The position numbers were made by a program, and so were the translations under genes. A DNA stretch of 64,000 nt from positions 49,143 to 113,142 of the forward strand of contig JAZQHB010000071.1 in the NCBI GenBank assembly GCA_045540355.1. Direction: 5' to 3'. The first letter of the stretch is position 1. Each line of letters starts with the position of its first letter. The stretch comes from RGIG2945 sp045540355. Its GTDB lineage: Bacteria > Bacillota > Clostridia > Oscillospirales > Acutalibacteraceae. Below the pieces are notes generated by a model, which saw only the letters and a list, made by a program, of their open reading frames with translations, searched no databases and was not told where the DNA came from. This document shows, in pieces, positions 7,872 to 16,116 of this stretch.

Positions 7872-9115
7872 TGTTGACACTTGAACAAATCGGAAAAAAT
7901 GCAAAACTCGCTGAAAGAGTTTTGGCAAAATCAAACGCTTCACAGAGAACTGCCGCAATTGAAGCTATCGCAGAAGAACTGGTAAGCAACACAGATAAAA
8001 TTCTTGAAAAAAACAAGATAGATTTAGAAAACGGAAAATCAAACGGTTTATCCGAGTCACTGCTTGACCGTCTTGCATTGAGTGCTGACAGAATCAAGGG
8101 TATGGCTCAGGGTGCTTTAGAGGTTGCCGCTATGAATGACCCCGTCGGCAAGGTACTTGACGGTGGCGTAAATAAAAACGGTATGGTCGTTACAAAAGTG
8201 ACCGTACCCCTGGGAGTAATTGCCGTTATTTTTGAAGCAAGACCCAATGTTACCTCCGATGCCGCAGTCCTTTGTCTTAAAGCAGGTAATGCGGTTATTC
8301 TTCGCGGCGGTAAGGAAGCCATCAACTCAAACCTCGCAATAGTTGATGTCATGAGAAATGCTGTCGAAAAAGTCGGTTTACCCGCAGATTGTATTCAGCT
8401 TATCGAAGACACTTCAAGAGACAGTGCAAGAGGTCTTATGACCCTCAACGAATATGTTGATGTGCTTATCCCCAGAGGCGGTGCGGGGCTTATCCGTACT
8501 GTTGTCGAAAACTCAACCGTTCCCGTTATTGAAACAGGCAGCGGCAACTGTCATACTTATGTTGACAAGGATGCAGACATTGATATGGCAGCGGAAATTA
8601 TTTTCAACGCAAAAACTTCAAGACCCTCTGTCTGCAACGCTTGTGAAAGTGTTCTTATTCATAAAGATATCGCAGAGGTTGCACTCATTGCAATCGGCAA
8701 GAAATTAGCAGAAAAGAATGTTGAAATCCACGGTGATGAGGTCGTTTGTGCGGTGCTCCCCGATGTTATTCCCGCAACCGAGGAAGACTGGGCAACAGAA
8801 TATCTTGATTATAAAATTTCAATCAAAACAGTTGAAGATATCGACGAAGCGATTGACCACATCGCAAAATACTCAACTCATCACAGCGAGTGCATAGTTA
8901 CAAACAACCTTGAAGCATCGCAGAAATTCACAAAGGAAGTTGACTCCTCTGCAGTTTATGTAAATGTTTCGACCCGTTTCACGGACGGCGGCGAATTCGG
9001 TTACGGTGCGGAAATCGGAATTTCTACGCAGAAGCTCCACGCAAGAGGACCTTTGGGAATTGATACCCTTGTCAGTTATAAATACACCATTGTCGGTAAC
9101 GGTCAAATACGATAA
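7871..9115 (+). CDS. proA: Glutamate-5-semialdehyde dehydrogenase (gamma-glutamyl phosphate reductase)
   Basis: A 414-aa aldehyde-dehydrogenase-superfamily enzyme that reduces gamma-glutamyl phosphate to glutamate semialdehyde with NADPH, the second step of proline synthesis. Visible ProA motifs are GVIAVIFEARPNVT, LRGGKEA, VLIPRGGAGLI, ETGSGNCHTYVD, the catalytic Cys region RPSVCNACE, FTDGGEFGYGAEIGIST and the end GIDTLVSYKY. The length is normal for the family. Translated from an ATG overlapping the proB stop, and followed by a strong shared terminator. proC is not in the window. Confidence 0.96.
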   Translation: MLTLEQIGKNAKLAERVLAKSNASQRTAAIEAIAEELVSNTDKILEKNKIDLENGKSNGLSESLLDRLALSADRIKGMAQGALEVAAMNDPVGKVLDGGVNKNGMVVTKVTVPLGVIAVIFEARPNVTSDAAVLCLKAGNAVILRGGKEAINSNLAIVDVMRNAVEKVGLPADCIQLIEDTSRDSARGLMTLNEYVDVLIPRGGAGLIRTVVENSTVPVIETGSGNCHTYVDKDADIDMAAEIIFNAKTSRPSVCNACESVLIHKDIAEVALIAIGKKLAEKNVEIHGDEVVCAVLPDVIPATEEDWATEYLDYKISIKTVEDIDEAIDHIAKYSTHHSECIVTNNLEASQKFTKEVDSSAVYVNVSTRFTDGGEFGYGAEIGISTQKLHARGPLGIDTLVSYKYTIVGNGQIR

Positions 9116-9121
9116 AAAAAC

Positions 9122-9147
9122 GCCTTGCATCAGCAAGGCATTTTTTT
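9122..9147 (+). terminator. Bidirectional terminator between proA and uxaC
   Basis: GCCTTGC, ATCA loop, GCAAGGC, then a T run; an A run on the left gives a T tract on the minus strand, so it can end both convergent units. Confidence 0.9.
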
Positions 9148-9153
9148 GTACTA

Positions 9154-10560
9154 TTATAATTCAAGACCGAAATATTCTTTTGCGTTGTTGTATGAAATTC
9201 CGCTTACTATTTCAGAAAGCATTTCAACATCACAGGGGTAAAGTCCGTTAACGACCATATCACCGATAAGTGCACAGACGATTCTTCTGAAATACTCGTG
9301 TCTGGGATATGACAAAAAGCTTCTTGAATCAGTTACCATTCCGATAAACTTACCGAGTACACCGAGGTTAGCAAGTGTTTTCATCTGTGTCATCATGCCG
9401 TCAAGGTTATCATTGAACCACCATGCAGAACCGAACTGAATTTTTGATGCACATTCATCACTCTGGAAGTTTCCGAGCATTGTGCCTAAAACATAATTGT
9501 CTTTAGGATTGAGGTTGAACAATACGGTTTTCGGGAGCTTGCCTTTAACTGCAACGCTGTCCAAAAATCTTGAAAGACCAACCGCAATATTGCAATCGTC
9601 TATTGAATCAAAGCCTGCATCGGGACCCAACTTATTGAACATAAGTGTATTGTTGTTTCTCATAGCACCGATATGAAGCTCCATTACCCAGCCTTTTTCC
9701 GCATATTTTTCTGCGAAAAACTGAATCATATATGTGCGATATTTATCAAGCTCTTCTTTTGTGAGAGATTGCTTTTCTTTACCCTTTAAGAATATGTTTT
9801 TAATTTCAGCTTCATCAGCTTCAACAAAAGGTACATACGAAAGCGAACAGTCAGAAGCCTTACAACCGAGTGAATCAAAGAACTCAATTCTTGAAGTCAG
9901 TGCTTCGATAAAATCTTCAAAATTATTTATTGCCTTACCGCAGACACTCTCAAGACTTTCAAGCCACGGAATAAATGCGTCCTGCTCAATATACAATGCC
10001 TTGTCAGGTCTGAATGCAGGTAAGACTTTGCATTTGAAGGTATCGTCTGCCGCTAATTTCTGATGATATTCAAGTGTATCTGCCGGGTCATCAGTTGTGC
10101 AAAGACACACAACATTTGATGAAGTAATCAATTCTCTCGGAGTAAATCCGCCTGTGATAATTGCCATATTCGCTTCATCAAAAATTTCCTTTGCGGTTGC
10201 TTCACTCAAAGGTGTATAGATATTAAAATATCTCTGCAACTCAAGATGTGCCCAATGATAAAGCGGATTGCCGATTGCATAAGACAGCGTCTTTGCAAAA
10301 GCCTTGAATTTTTCAAAGCTGTCCGCATCACCTGTTATATACTTTTCATCAATGCCCATACTTCTTTCTGCACGCCATTTGTAGTGGTCGCCGCCGAGCC
10401 ACAGCTCTGTTATATCCTTAGGAGTTTTGTTTTCATAAATTTCTTTTGCCGACAAATGACAATGCCAGTCAAAAATCGGCATCGGTGCAGCTGCATTAAA
10501 ATAAAGTGTAGATGCAATTTCATTATTCAGCAAAAAATCCTTGCCCATAAAAGCTTTCAT
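9154..10560 (-). CDS. uxaC: Uronate (glucuronate/galacturonate) isomerase
   Basis: A 468-aa protein that is UxaC along its whole length. It converts glucuronate to fructuronate and galacturonate to tagaturonate in the cytoplasm. The metal-binding start DWHCHL is at about residues 30-35. Other recognised segments are WLGGDHYKWRAER, CTTDDPADTLEYH, LHIGAMRNNN, GSAWWFNDNLDGM and TDSRSFLSYPRHEYFRRI. AAAGGAG lies nine bases before the ATG. The gene stands alone between terminators. The other uronate genes (uxaA, uxaB, kdgK) are not in the window, but the GH2 enzyme at 34.1 kb could supply glucuronate. Confidence 0.95.
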   Translation of the reverse strand: MKAFMGKDFLLNNEIASTLYFNAAAPMPIFDWHCHLSAKEIYENKTPKDITELWLGGDHYKWRAERSMGIDEKYITGDADSFEKFKAFAKTLSYAIGNPLYHWAHLELQRYFNIYTPLSEATAKEIFDEANMAIITGGFTPRELITSSNVVCLCTTDDPADTLEYHQKLAADDTFKCKVLPAFRPDKALYIEQDAFIPWLESLESVCGKAINNFEDFIEALTSRIEFFDSLGCKASDCSLSYVPFVEADEAEIKNIFLKGKEKQSLTKEELDKYRTYMIQFFAEKYAEKGWVMELHIGAMRNNNTLMFNKLGPDAGFDSIDDCNIAVGLSRFLDSVAVKGKLPKTVLFNLNPKDNYVLGTMLGNFQSDECASKIQFGSAWWFNDNLDGMMTQMKTLANLGVLGKFIGMVTDSRSFLSYPRHEYFRRIVCALIGDMVVNGLYPCDVEMLSEIVSGISYNNAKEYFGLEL

Positions 10561-10595
10561 TTCTCATTTCTCCTTTGAGTAAAATTATTGTATTT

Positions 10596-10624
10596 ATTAT
10601 ACACAGAAACAATCAGCAATTCAA
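10596..10624 (-). promoter_or_regulatory. Predicted promoter of uxaC
   Basis: Minus strand TTGAAT, 17-bp spacer, TATAAT preceded by TGTG. No obvious operator palindrome around it. Confidence 0.6.
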
Positions 10625-10648
10625 GTAATTTCTCCGTAAAATAAGTAA

Positions 10649-10678
10649 ACCTGCAACGAAGACACCTTCGATGCAGGT
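10649..10678 (-). terminator. Likely terminator after the AbrB-type gene
   Basis: Minus strand ACCTGCA-T-CGAAG, GTGT loop, CTTCG-T-TGCAGGT, then TTACTTATTTT. A long hairpin with an imperfect T tract. Confidence 0.6.
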
Positions 10679-10693
10679 ATGTACTTTCAAAAA

Positions 10694-10960
10694 TCATTCT
10701 GAAAACTGAATTTCTCTCATCTTTGTGAGCTTGTCAATGCACTCACTGCAGACCTTATGATTCTTGTAATCAACAACTTTTTCTGCCGAGCCGCAAATCG
10801 AACATGCGGGGGTGTACTTACGCAGAATAATCTGGTCACCCTCAACAAAGATTTCAACCGAATCCTTATCGTCTACCAAGTCAAACAATCTTCTTAATTC
10901 TTTAGGCAAAACGATACGACCAACATTATCAATCGGTCTCACAATTCCAAGTGATTTCAT
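10694..10960 (-). CDS. AbrB/SpoVT-family transcriptional regulator with zinc-ribbon-like tail
   Basis: An 88-aa protein. Residues 1-50 are an AbrB-type swapped-hairpin DNA-binding domain (GIVRPIDNVGRIVLPKELRR...VEIFVEGDQIILRKY). The C-terminal part has two CxxC pairs (CSICG and CSEC, about residues 54-77) that could bind zinc. This layout is common in Clostridia regulators of transition-state genes; targets are unknown. A perfect AGGAGGAATT precedes the ATG. It is monocistronic, with its own promoter and terminator. Confidence 0.9.
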   Translation of the reverse strand: MKSLGIVRPIDNVGRIVLPKELRRLFDLVDDKDSVEIFVEGDQIILRKYTPACSICGSAEKVVDYKNHKVCSECIDKLTKMREIQFSE

Positions 10961-11057
10961 AATTCCTCCTAAATTTTATAATAAATTTTGAGGGTCTGAC
11001 AATAGTATAACTCGTTCCTGTCTAATGCACATCGGCATAAACCCACAACCAATGAAC

Positions 11058-11086
11058 ATTCTATCACACATTAGATTTTTAAGCAA
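11058..11086 (-). promoter_or_regulatory. Predicted promoter of the AbrB-type gene
   Basis: Minus strand TTGCTT, 17-bp spacer, TAGAAT with TGa just upstream (extended -10). Confidence 0.5.
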
Positions 11087-11207
11087 GATTGTGACTAATA
11101 ATCACCAATTTTTAATTCTTTTTTGATATTATACGGCATCTTTACATATATATTTTTTAAAAATCAATGCTATATTGTTTTCAAAATCAACGATACATTT
11201 TTGTTCA

Positions 11208-11236
11208 TTGACGGCGACTTGATTTTATGATAAAAT
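11208..11236 (+). promoter_or_regulatory. Strong predicted promoter of the HAD gene
   Basis: TTGACG, 17-bp spacer, TAAAAT with TGa upstream. It overlaps an upstream ATG at 11227, which rules that ATG out as the start of the HAD protein. Confidence 0.7.
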
Positions 11237-11280
11237 TATCATTATGTTGTAATAATATTTATCTGAAAGGCAATGATTTT

Positions 11281-12054
11281 ATGTTAAGCAAGGTCAAGTA
11301 TTTTATAATTGATATGGACGGCACTTTTTATCTCGGCGACAATCTCATCGAGGGCTCTCTTGATTTTTTGAAGGCAGTCAAAGAAAGCGGTCGTGATTTT
11401 ATGTTTTTTACAAACAATTCTTCAAATAATAAAACCGTATGTGCCGAAAGACTTAAAAAGCTCGGTTGTGAAGTAGCTCAGGAAAAAATCATACTTTCAA
11501 CCGATGTTTCGATAGATTATATCGAAAGAAACTATCCCGGAAAAACAGTCTATCTTTTGGGTAACGAAAGACTTACCGCTGAATTTGAAAAATCGAGCAT
11601 CGAGTTGGTTGACGATAACCCCGACATTGTTGTCCTCGGGTTTGATACTACTCTTACTTATGAAAAAATCAGAAAAGCTGCGATGTTCATTGCAGGCGGC
11701 TGCACATATATCGCAACTCACCCTGATTTCAACTGTCCGACCGCAGACGGTTTTATGCCTGATACAGGCTCTATGATTGAGCTTTTCTATGCTTCGACAA
11801 AGAAAAGACCGCAGGTGTTAGGTAAACCCATGACACCTACGGTAGATTATGTAACAAATTTATTGGGTTGCAGCCGTGACGAAATTGCATTCATCGGTGA
11901 CAGACTTGAAACCGACATCAAAATCGGTTGTGACCACAACATCACATCAATTCTCGTTTATTCCGGTGTAACCTCAAAAGAGGATTATGAAAAATCCGAA
12001 ATCAATGCAACAATTACCGTCGAACGACTTGAAAAGATAATTGATTTGCTTTAA
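11281..12054 (+). CDS. HAD-IIA phosphatase, NagD/p-nitrophenylphosphatase type
   Basis: A 257-aa HAD-superfamily hydrolase. Motif I DMDGTFYLG is at about residues 10-18 (nucleophile Asp), motif II FFTNNSSNN, the capping segment with HPDFNCPT, the Lys region GKPMTP and motif IV GDRLETDI near the end. NagD-like enzymes dephosphorylate small sugar phosphates or nucleotides; the true substrate is unknown. The ATG at 11281 is chosen because GAAAGG lies ten bases upstream and the promoter -10 overlaps the earlier ATG. The last four bases overlap the end of the convergent XRE gene. Confidence 0.92.
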   Translation: MLSKVKYFIIDMDGTFYLGDNLIEGSLDFLKAVKESGRDFMFFTNNSSNNKTVCAERLKKLGCEVAQEKIILSTDVSIDYIERNYPGKTVYLLGNERLTAEFEKSSIELVDDNPDIVVLGFDTTLTYEKIRKAAMFIAGGCTYIATHPDFNCPTADGFMPDTGSMIELFYASTKKRPQVLGKPMTPTVDYVTNLLGCSRDEIAFIGDRLETDIKIGCDHNITSILVYSGVTSKEDYEKSEINATITVERLEKIIDLL

Positions 12055-12296
12055 TCAATTCCCAAGAGCCAGTTGACAGAAACACCGAGCACCTCTGCGA
12101 GAGCTTTTGTTTCGATATCACTAACACTTCTCAGCTGACCTTCAAGCTTTGAAAGACCTGATGCGTTCAAATCAACACCTTTAATCTGAAGCTGAGTTAA
12201 AAGCTCTTTCTGCTTCATGCCCATTGCTTTGCGTTTTTGTTCAACCTTTGCACCGACAATATTCTTGTCACCGAGAGATTGTTTTCTTATTCTCAT
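12051..12296 (-). CDS. Small XRE-family helix-turn-helix regulator
   Basis: An 81-aa protein made almost entirely of a Cro/C1-type HTH: VEQKRKAMGMKQKELLTQLQ...NASGLSKLEGQLRSVSDIETKALAEVLGVSVNWLL. The start is the ATG at 12296, right after GAAGGAG; an ATG six codons upstream has no site. There is no ligand domain. A perfect 14-bp inverted repeat just downstream of its -10 (12335-12373) is a good candidate for autoregulation. Its 3' end overlaps the convergent HAD gene by four bases. Confidence 0.85.
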   Translation of the reverse strand: MRIRKQSLGDKNIVGAKVEQKRKAMGMKQKELLTQLQIKGVDLNASGLSKLEGQLRSVSDIETKALAEVLGVSVNWLLGID

Positions 12297-12334
12297 ACTT
12301 CTCCTTCTCTCCATAAATTCTTTTAATTAGTTTT

Positions 12335-12373
12335 ATATAAATTCAAATCTTCCTAACAAATTTGAATTTATAT
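12335..12373. promoter_or_regulatory. Perfect 14-bp inverted repeat at the XRE gene's transcription start
   Basis: ATATAAATTCAAAT at 12335-12348 and ATTTGAATTTATAT at 12360-12373, separated by 11 bases. It covers the expected start site of the XRE transcript, so it could be an operator for the XRE protein or a leader hairpin. Confidence 0.6.
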
Positions 12374-12377
12374 GCAT

Positions 12378-12406
12378 ATTTTATCACATAAATATACACT
12401 TTTCAA
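12378..12406 (-). promoter_or_regulatory. Predicted promoter of the small XRE gene
   Basis: Minus strand TTGAAA, 17-bp spacer, TAAAAT with upstream TGa. Confidence 0.6.
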
Positions 12407-12517
12407 TACATATCTCAAATTTTTTTACATTTTTTAGCATTTTACATAACTTTATCTTAAAAAAGCTTTTAGATTGTATAAACATCAGACTATGCACAGT
12501 CGGAAAGGTCGAAAAAT

Positions 12518-13951
12518 ATGATAAGTGACAGAAATCTAACCATGCTTACCGATTTTTACGAAATAACTATGGCAAACGGTTATCTCTCCAACTCAATGGA
12601 AAACACCGTTGCTTATTTTGATATGTTTTTCAGAAAAATACCTGACCGCGGTGGTTTTGTTCTTATGGCAGGATTGCATCAGCTTGTCGATTATCTGAAA
12701 AATCTTAAATTCGAGGAAGAAGACATCGAATATCTCCGTTCGCTCGGTTTTGATGAAAAGTTTCTTGACTATCTCAAAAATTTTGAATTTACCTGTGATG
12801 TATGGGCGGTTGACGAGGGTACTCCGATTTTCCCGGGCGAGCCGATAATCACCGTCAAAGGTCCTGTTCTTCAGGCACAGTTTATAGAAACAATGGTGCT
12901 TATCTGCATAAATTACCAGAGCCTTATCGCTACGAAGGCAAACAGAATTGTCCGTGCCGCCGAGGGCAGAGAAGTCCTTGAATTCGGTTCCCGTCGTGCA
13001 CACAGCTTTGATGCGGCAATCTACGGCGGAAGAGCTGCATACATCGGAGGCTGTTCTGCAACCTCCAACACGCTTTGCGGCAGACACTTCGGCATTCCCG
13101 TTTCCGGTACAATGGCACACAGTTGGGTGCAGATGTTTGACAGTGAGCTTGATGCATTCACCGCTTATGCAAAAAAATATCCCGACAACTGCACATTGCT
13201 TGTTGACACCTTCCATACAATAGAATCAGGTATCCCCAATGCAATCGAGACCTTCAAAAATGTTCTTGTACCTAACGGTCACAGACCGAAAGCCGTCAGA
13301 ATAGACAGCGGTGACATCACCTATCTTTCAAAGAAAGCAAGAAAGATGCTCGACGAAGCCGGCTTCCCCGATTGTCAGATTGTAGCCTCAAACGCACTCG
13401 ACGAATACATCATTCGCGATATGCTTATGCAAGGTGCGGCAGTCGACCTTTTCGGTGTCGGCGAAAGGCTCATCACATCTGCATCATCACCCGTACTCGG
13501 CGGAGTTTACAAATTATCCGCTATTGAAGCAGACGGAAACATAATTCCCAAAATCAAGCTTTCGGATAATGTTGCAAAAATCTCAACTCCCGACTACAAA
13601 AAAGTATGGCGTCTTTTCTGCAGAGAAAGCGGTAAGGCTATTGCAGATTTAATCACCTGCCACGACGAAGAAATCGACGATACAAAACCGCTTGAAATCT
13701 TCGACCCCGATTTTACCTGGAAGAAGAAAACCGTTACGAATTTCGTAGCAAGACCGCTGCTTAAAAAGATTTTTGGAAACGGCAAATACATCGCAAAATC
13801 GCCGACAATCGAGGGTATTAAAACCTACTGCTCCGAACAGATAGATACAATGTGGGAAGAAGTTCTCCGCTTTGAAAATCCGCACAACTACTATGTCGAC
13901 CTCTCCCAAAAGCTCTGGGATAAAAAACAAAAAATGATTCAGAAACTTTAA
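12518..13951 (+). CDS. pncB: Nicotinate phosphoribosyltransferase
   Basis: A 477-aa NAPRTase of the long bacterial class. It makes nicotinate mononucleotide from nicotinate and PRPP with ATP, for NAD salvage in the cytoplasm. Visible features are LTDFYEITMANGY near the N-terminus, EFGSRRAHSFDAAIYGGRAAYIGG (about residues 150-173), GTMAHSWVQMF, LVDTFHTIESGI and VRIDSGDI, all core NAPRTase segments. The ATG has GAAAGGT eight bases upstream. It is monocistronic and ends at a strong terminator shared with the convergent glycosidase operon. Confidence 0.95.
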   Translation: MISDRNLTMLTDFYEITMANGYLSNSMENTVAYFDMFFRKIPDRGGFVLMAGLHQLVDYLKNLKFEEEDIEYLRSLGFDEKFLDYLKNFEFTCDVWAVDEGTPIFPGEPIITVKGPVLQAQFIETMVLICINYQSLIATKANRIVRAAEGREVLEFGSRRAHSFDAAIYGGRAAYIGGCSATSNTLCGRHFGIPVSGTMAHSWVQMFDSELDAFTAYAKKYPDNCTLLVDTFHTIESGIPNAIETFKNVLVPNGHRPKAVRIDSGDITYLSKKARKMLDEAGFPDCQIVASNALDEYIIRDMLMQGAAVDLFGVGERLITSASSPVLGGVYKLSAIEADGNIIPKIKLSDNVAKISTPDYKKVWRLFCRESGKAIADLITCHDEEIDDTKPLEIFDPDFTWKKKTVTNFVARPLLKKIFGNGKYIAKSPTIEGIKTYCSEQIDTMWEEVLRFENPHNYYVDLSQKLWDKKQKMIQKL

Positions 13952-13957
13952 AAACAA

Positions 13958-14007
13958 CCCCGCATCAAAACATCTGATATGATGTAATGATGCGGGGATT
14001 TGTTTTT
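13958..14007. terminator. Bidirectional terminator between pncB and the GH3 operon
   Basis: CCCCGCATCA pairs with TGATGCGGGG; an inner ACATC/GATGT stem is also possible. A runs and T runs flank it on both sides. Confidence 0.85.
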
Positions 14008-14008
14008 C

Positions 14009-16105
14009 TTATAAATCTGCCTTCAAGCAAGGATATTTGCACAATTCCTCACTCAGCTTATCAGGCTGATGTCCGCCTGCATAAAGCGTGATTTTGCCGT
14101 CGGGCGTTACTCTTGTACCGTCTTCTAAAACTGATTTTATCCAATGGCGGTCGACTGTTGTTTTTATGGTCTTTGTTTCTTTTGACTTTAATTCAACCGC
14201 TTCAATTTTACAAAGCTGATACAAGGGTGTCTGAGTACGACTGTCTTCATAGTGTGAATAAATCTGCATTTTTTCAACAGTATCGTAGTCACCCGTGTTT
14301 GTCATTGTGACTTCAACTGAAATTTCATTTTCATCAACTGACAAGACTTTGAAATCTTCGTATTTTATTTCTGTATATGAAAGACCGAATCCGAACGGAT
14401 AGAGTATATTTTTATCTGTGAAGCGATATGTTCTGTCTTTCATATTGTAGTCTGTGAACTCGGGCATTTTTCCGTTTTCGTAATAGAATGTAAGCGGTAA
14501 TCTGCCCATCGGTGAATAGTCGCCTGCGATAAGCTTTGCTACTGCAAGTCCGCCGACTGCACCGGGGTACCAGCCTTGAATTATTGCCTTTGCGTGCTTT
14601 CTTACCTTTTCACCCAAGTCGTTTGCACTGCCGCACATTACGACAACAACTAAATTTTCCGCAACATCACAGACCGCTTCTGCGAGCTTCATCTGTGTTT
14701 TGGGAAGATTGAGGGTTTTCTTATCACCGTAATCCGAATAATCGTCATCGTGACCCGTATCTTCACCCTCAAAATGTCTGTTAAGACCAAGGCACAAAAT
14801 TGTCATATCTGCTTCCGATGCCGCTGCAAGACCTTCGCTCAAAAGATATCTCGAACCGTCCCAGGAATTAAGCTGTTCAATATAAATATTCGAACCCGTT
14901 GCAACGGAAATTTCCGAATCCTTGAACACTCTGCGTACACCGTCAGCTACCGTTATATATTCTGAAGCATGACCGTTGTAGTTACCCTCCAAAACAACCG
15001 TTGACATTGCATTGGGACCGACAACCGCAATTCTTTTCGGCTGATTTTCTTTCAATGGTAAGTAGTTGTCATTCTTCAAAAGCACCATACTCTCCTGAGC
15101 CGCTTTGAGATTGAGCTCTTTATGCTCTTTGCAGTCAACCTTTGAGTACGGTATATCGGAATACGGACGGACTTCTTCAAATTCGCCTAACATGATGCGA
15201 ACGGTATAAAGAATTACCGCCGCATTTGTGATGTCATCATCGTCAATGAGGTCTTCTTCATAAGCATCAACAAGATATTTATATGTATCTCCGCAGTTTA
15301 AGTTGCAACCGCTTTTGAGTGCCTCTGCCGCACCCTCTTTTTTGGTAGGTGCATATTTATGATACTCGGAAATATCCGCAATCGCACCGCAGTCGGAAAC
15401 GAAGTAGCCTTCAAAATTCCACTGACCGCGTAAGATTTCACCGATAAGTCTTTTGCTTGCACAGCAAGGCTCACCGTTGGTGCGGTTGTATGCACCCATA
15501 ACGCCGACAACACCGTTTTTAACCGTATATTCAAACGCAGGTAGATATGTTTCCCACAAGTCTTTTTCGGTAGCTTTTGCATCAAACTCATGACGCAATC
15601 TTTCGGGACCCGAATGTACCGCGTAATGCTTTGCACAGGCCGCCGCTTTTAAAAATTCACCGTCACCCTGAATACCGTCAATAAATTCAGTTGCTAAAAT
15701 TGCTGTGAGATACGGGTCTTCGCCGAAGGTTTCCTGACCTCTGCCCCAACGGGGGTCTCTGAAAATATTTATGTTGGGTGCCCAGTATGTAAGTCCTTTG
15801 AAAATATCTCTGTCACCGAATTCTATACTCTTGTTATACTTTGCTCTTGCTTCTGTTGAAATTGCATCTGCAACAGTATTAACAAGGTCGGGATTAAAGG
15901 TTGACGCCAACGCAATGGCGTGCGGAAAAACAGTTGCCACACCTGCTCTTGCAACACCGTGGGAAGCTTCATTCCACCAGTTATATTCTTCAATGCCCAA
16001 GCGTTCAATCGCCGGAGAATTGTATAAAAGCTGTGACATCTTTTCTTCTGCGGTCATCTGATTTACTAATTCTTCTGCTCTTTTTCTTGCAATTTTGATA
16101 TCCAT
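14009..16105 (-). CDS. GH3 glycoside hydrolase (beta-glucosidase/beta-xylosidase type)
   Basis: A 698-aa cytoplasmic GH3 enzyme with no signal peptide. The TIM-barrel domain contains WWNEASHGVARAG (about 43-55), RDPRWGRGQETFGEDPYL (about 116-133), the KH pair in AKHYAVHSG and the nucleophile Asp238 in VSDCG. The alpha/beta sandwich domain (about 340-560) has VVGPNA and GEDTGHDDDYSDYG, and an FnIII-like domain ends the protein. The WNEASHGVAR motif is common in beta-xylosidase-type members, so beta-xylosidase is the leading but unproven activity. It is the last gene of a five-gene operon, 11 bases after the GHL6-like gene, with AAGGAG before the ATG. Confidence 0.93.
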   Translation of the reverse strand: MDIKIARKRAEELVNQMTAEEKMSQLLYNSPAIERLGIEEYNWWNEASHGVARAGVATVFPHAIALASTFNPDLVNTVADAISTEARAKYNKSIEFGDRDIFKGLTYWAPNINIFRDPRWGRGQETFGEDPYLTAILATEFIDGIQGDGEFLKAAACAKHYAVHSGPERLRHEFDAKATEKDLWETYLPAFEYTVKNGVVGVMGAYNRTNGEPCCASKRLIGEILRGQWNFEGYFVSDCGAIADISEYHKYAPTKKEGAAEALKSGCNLNCGDTYKYLVDAYEEDLIDDDDITNAAVILYTVRIMLGEFEEVRPYSDIPYSKVDCKEHKELNLKAAQESMVLLKNDNYLPLKENQPKRIAVVGPNAMSTVVLEGNYNGHASEYITVADGVRRVFKDSEISVATGSNIYIEQLNSWDGSRYLLSEGLAAASEADMTILCLGLNRHFEGEDTGHDDDYSDYGDKKTLNLPKTQMKLAEAVCDVAENLVVVVMCGSANDLGEKVRKHAKAIIQGWYPGAVGGLAVAKLIAGDYSPMGRLPLTFYYENGKMPEFTDYNMKDRTYRFTDKNILYPFGFGLSYTEIKYEDFKVLSVDENEISVEVTMTNTGDYDTVEKMQIYSHYEDSRTQTPLYQLCKIEAVELKSKETKTIKTTVDRHWIKSVLEDGTRVTPDGKITLYAGGHQPDKLSEELCKYPCLKADL

Positions 16106-16116
16106 AAAATATCTCC

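Larger units (their letters stand above)
10961..11280. other. Divergent intergenic region between abrB-like and HAD genes
   Basis: About 320 A+T-rich bases with no credible reading frame. It holds the minus-strand AbrB promoter at 11058-11086 and the plus-strand HAD promoter at 11208-11236, both listed separately. The AbrB transcript would have a leader of about 90 bases; I see no convincing riboswitch in it. Confidence 0.6.

Noticed and set aside
11227..11280. Earlier ATG for the HAD phosphatase
   Set aside because: It overlaps the -10 of a strong promoter and lacks a ribosome site; the ATG at 11281 has GAAAGG and starts the conserved domain.
12593..13216. 207-codon frame antisense to pncB
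   Set aside because: Overlaps a clear NAPRTase gene; no ribosome site, Cys-rich shadow composition.
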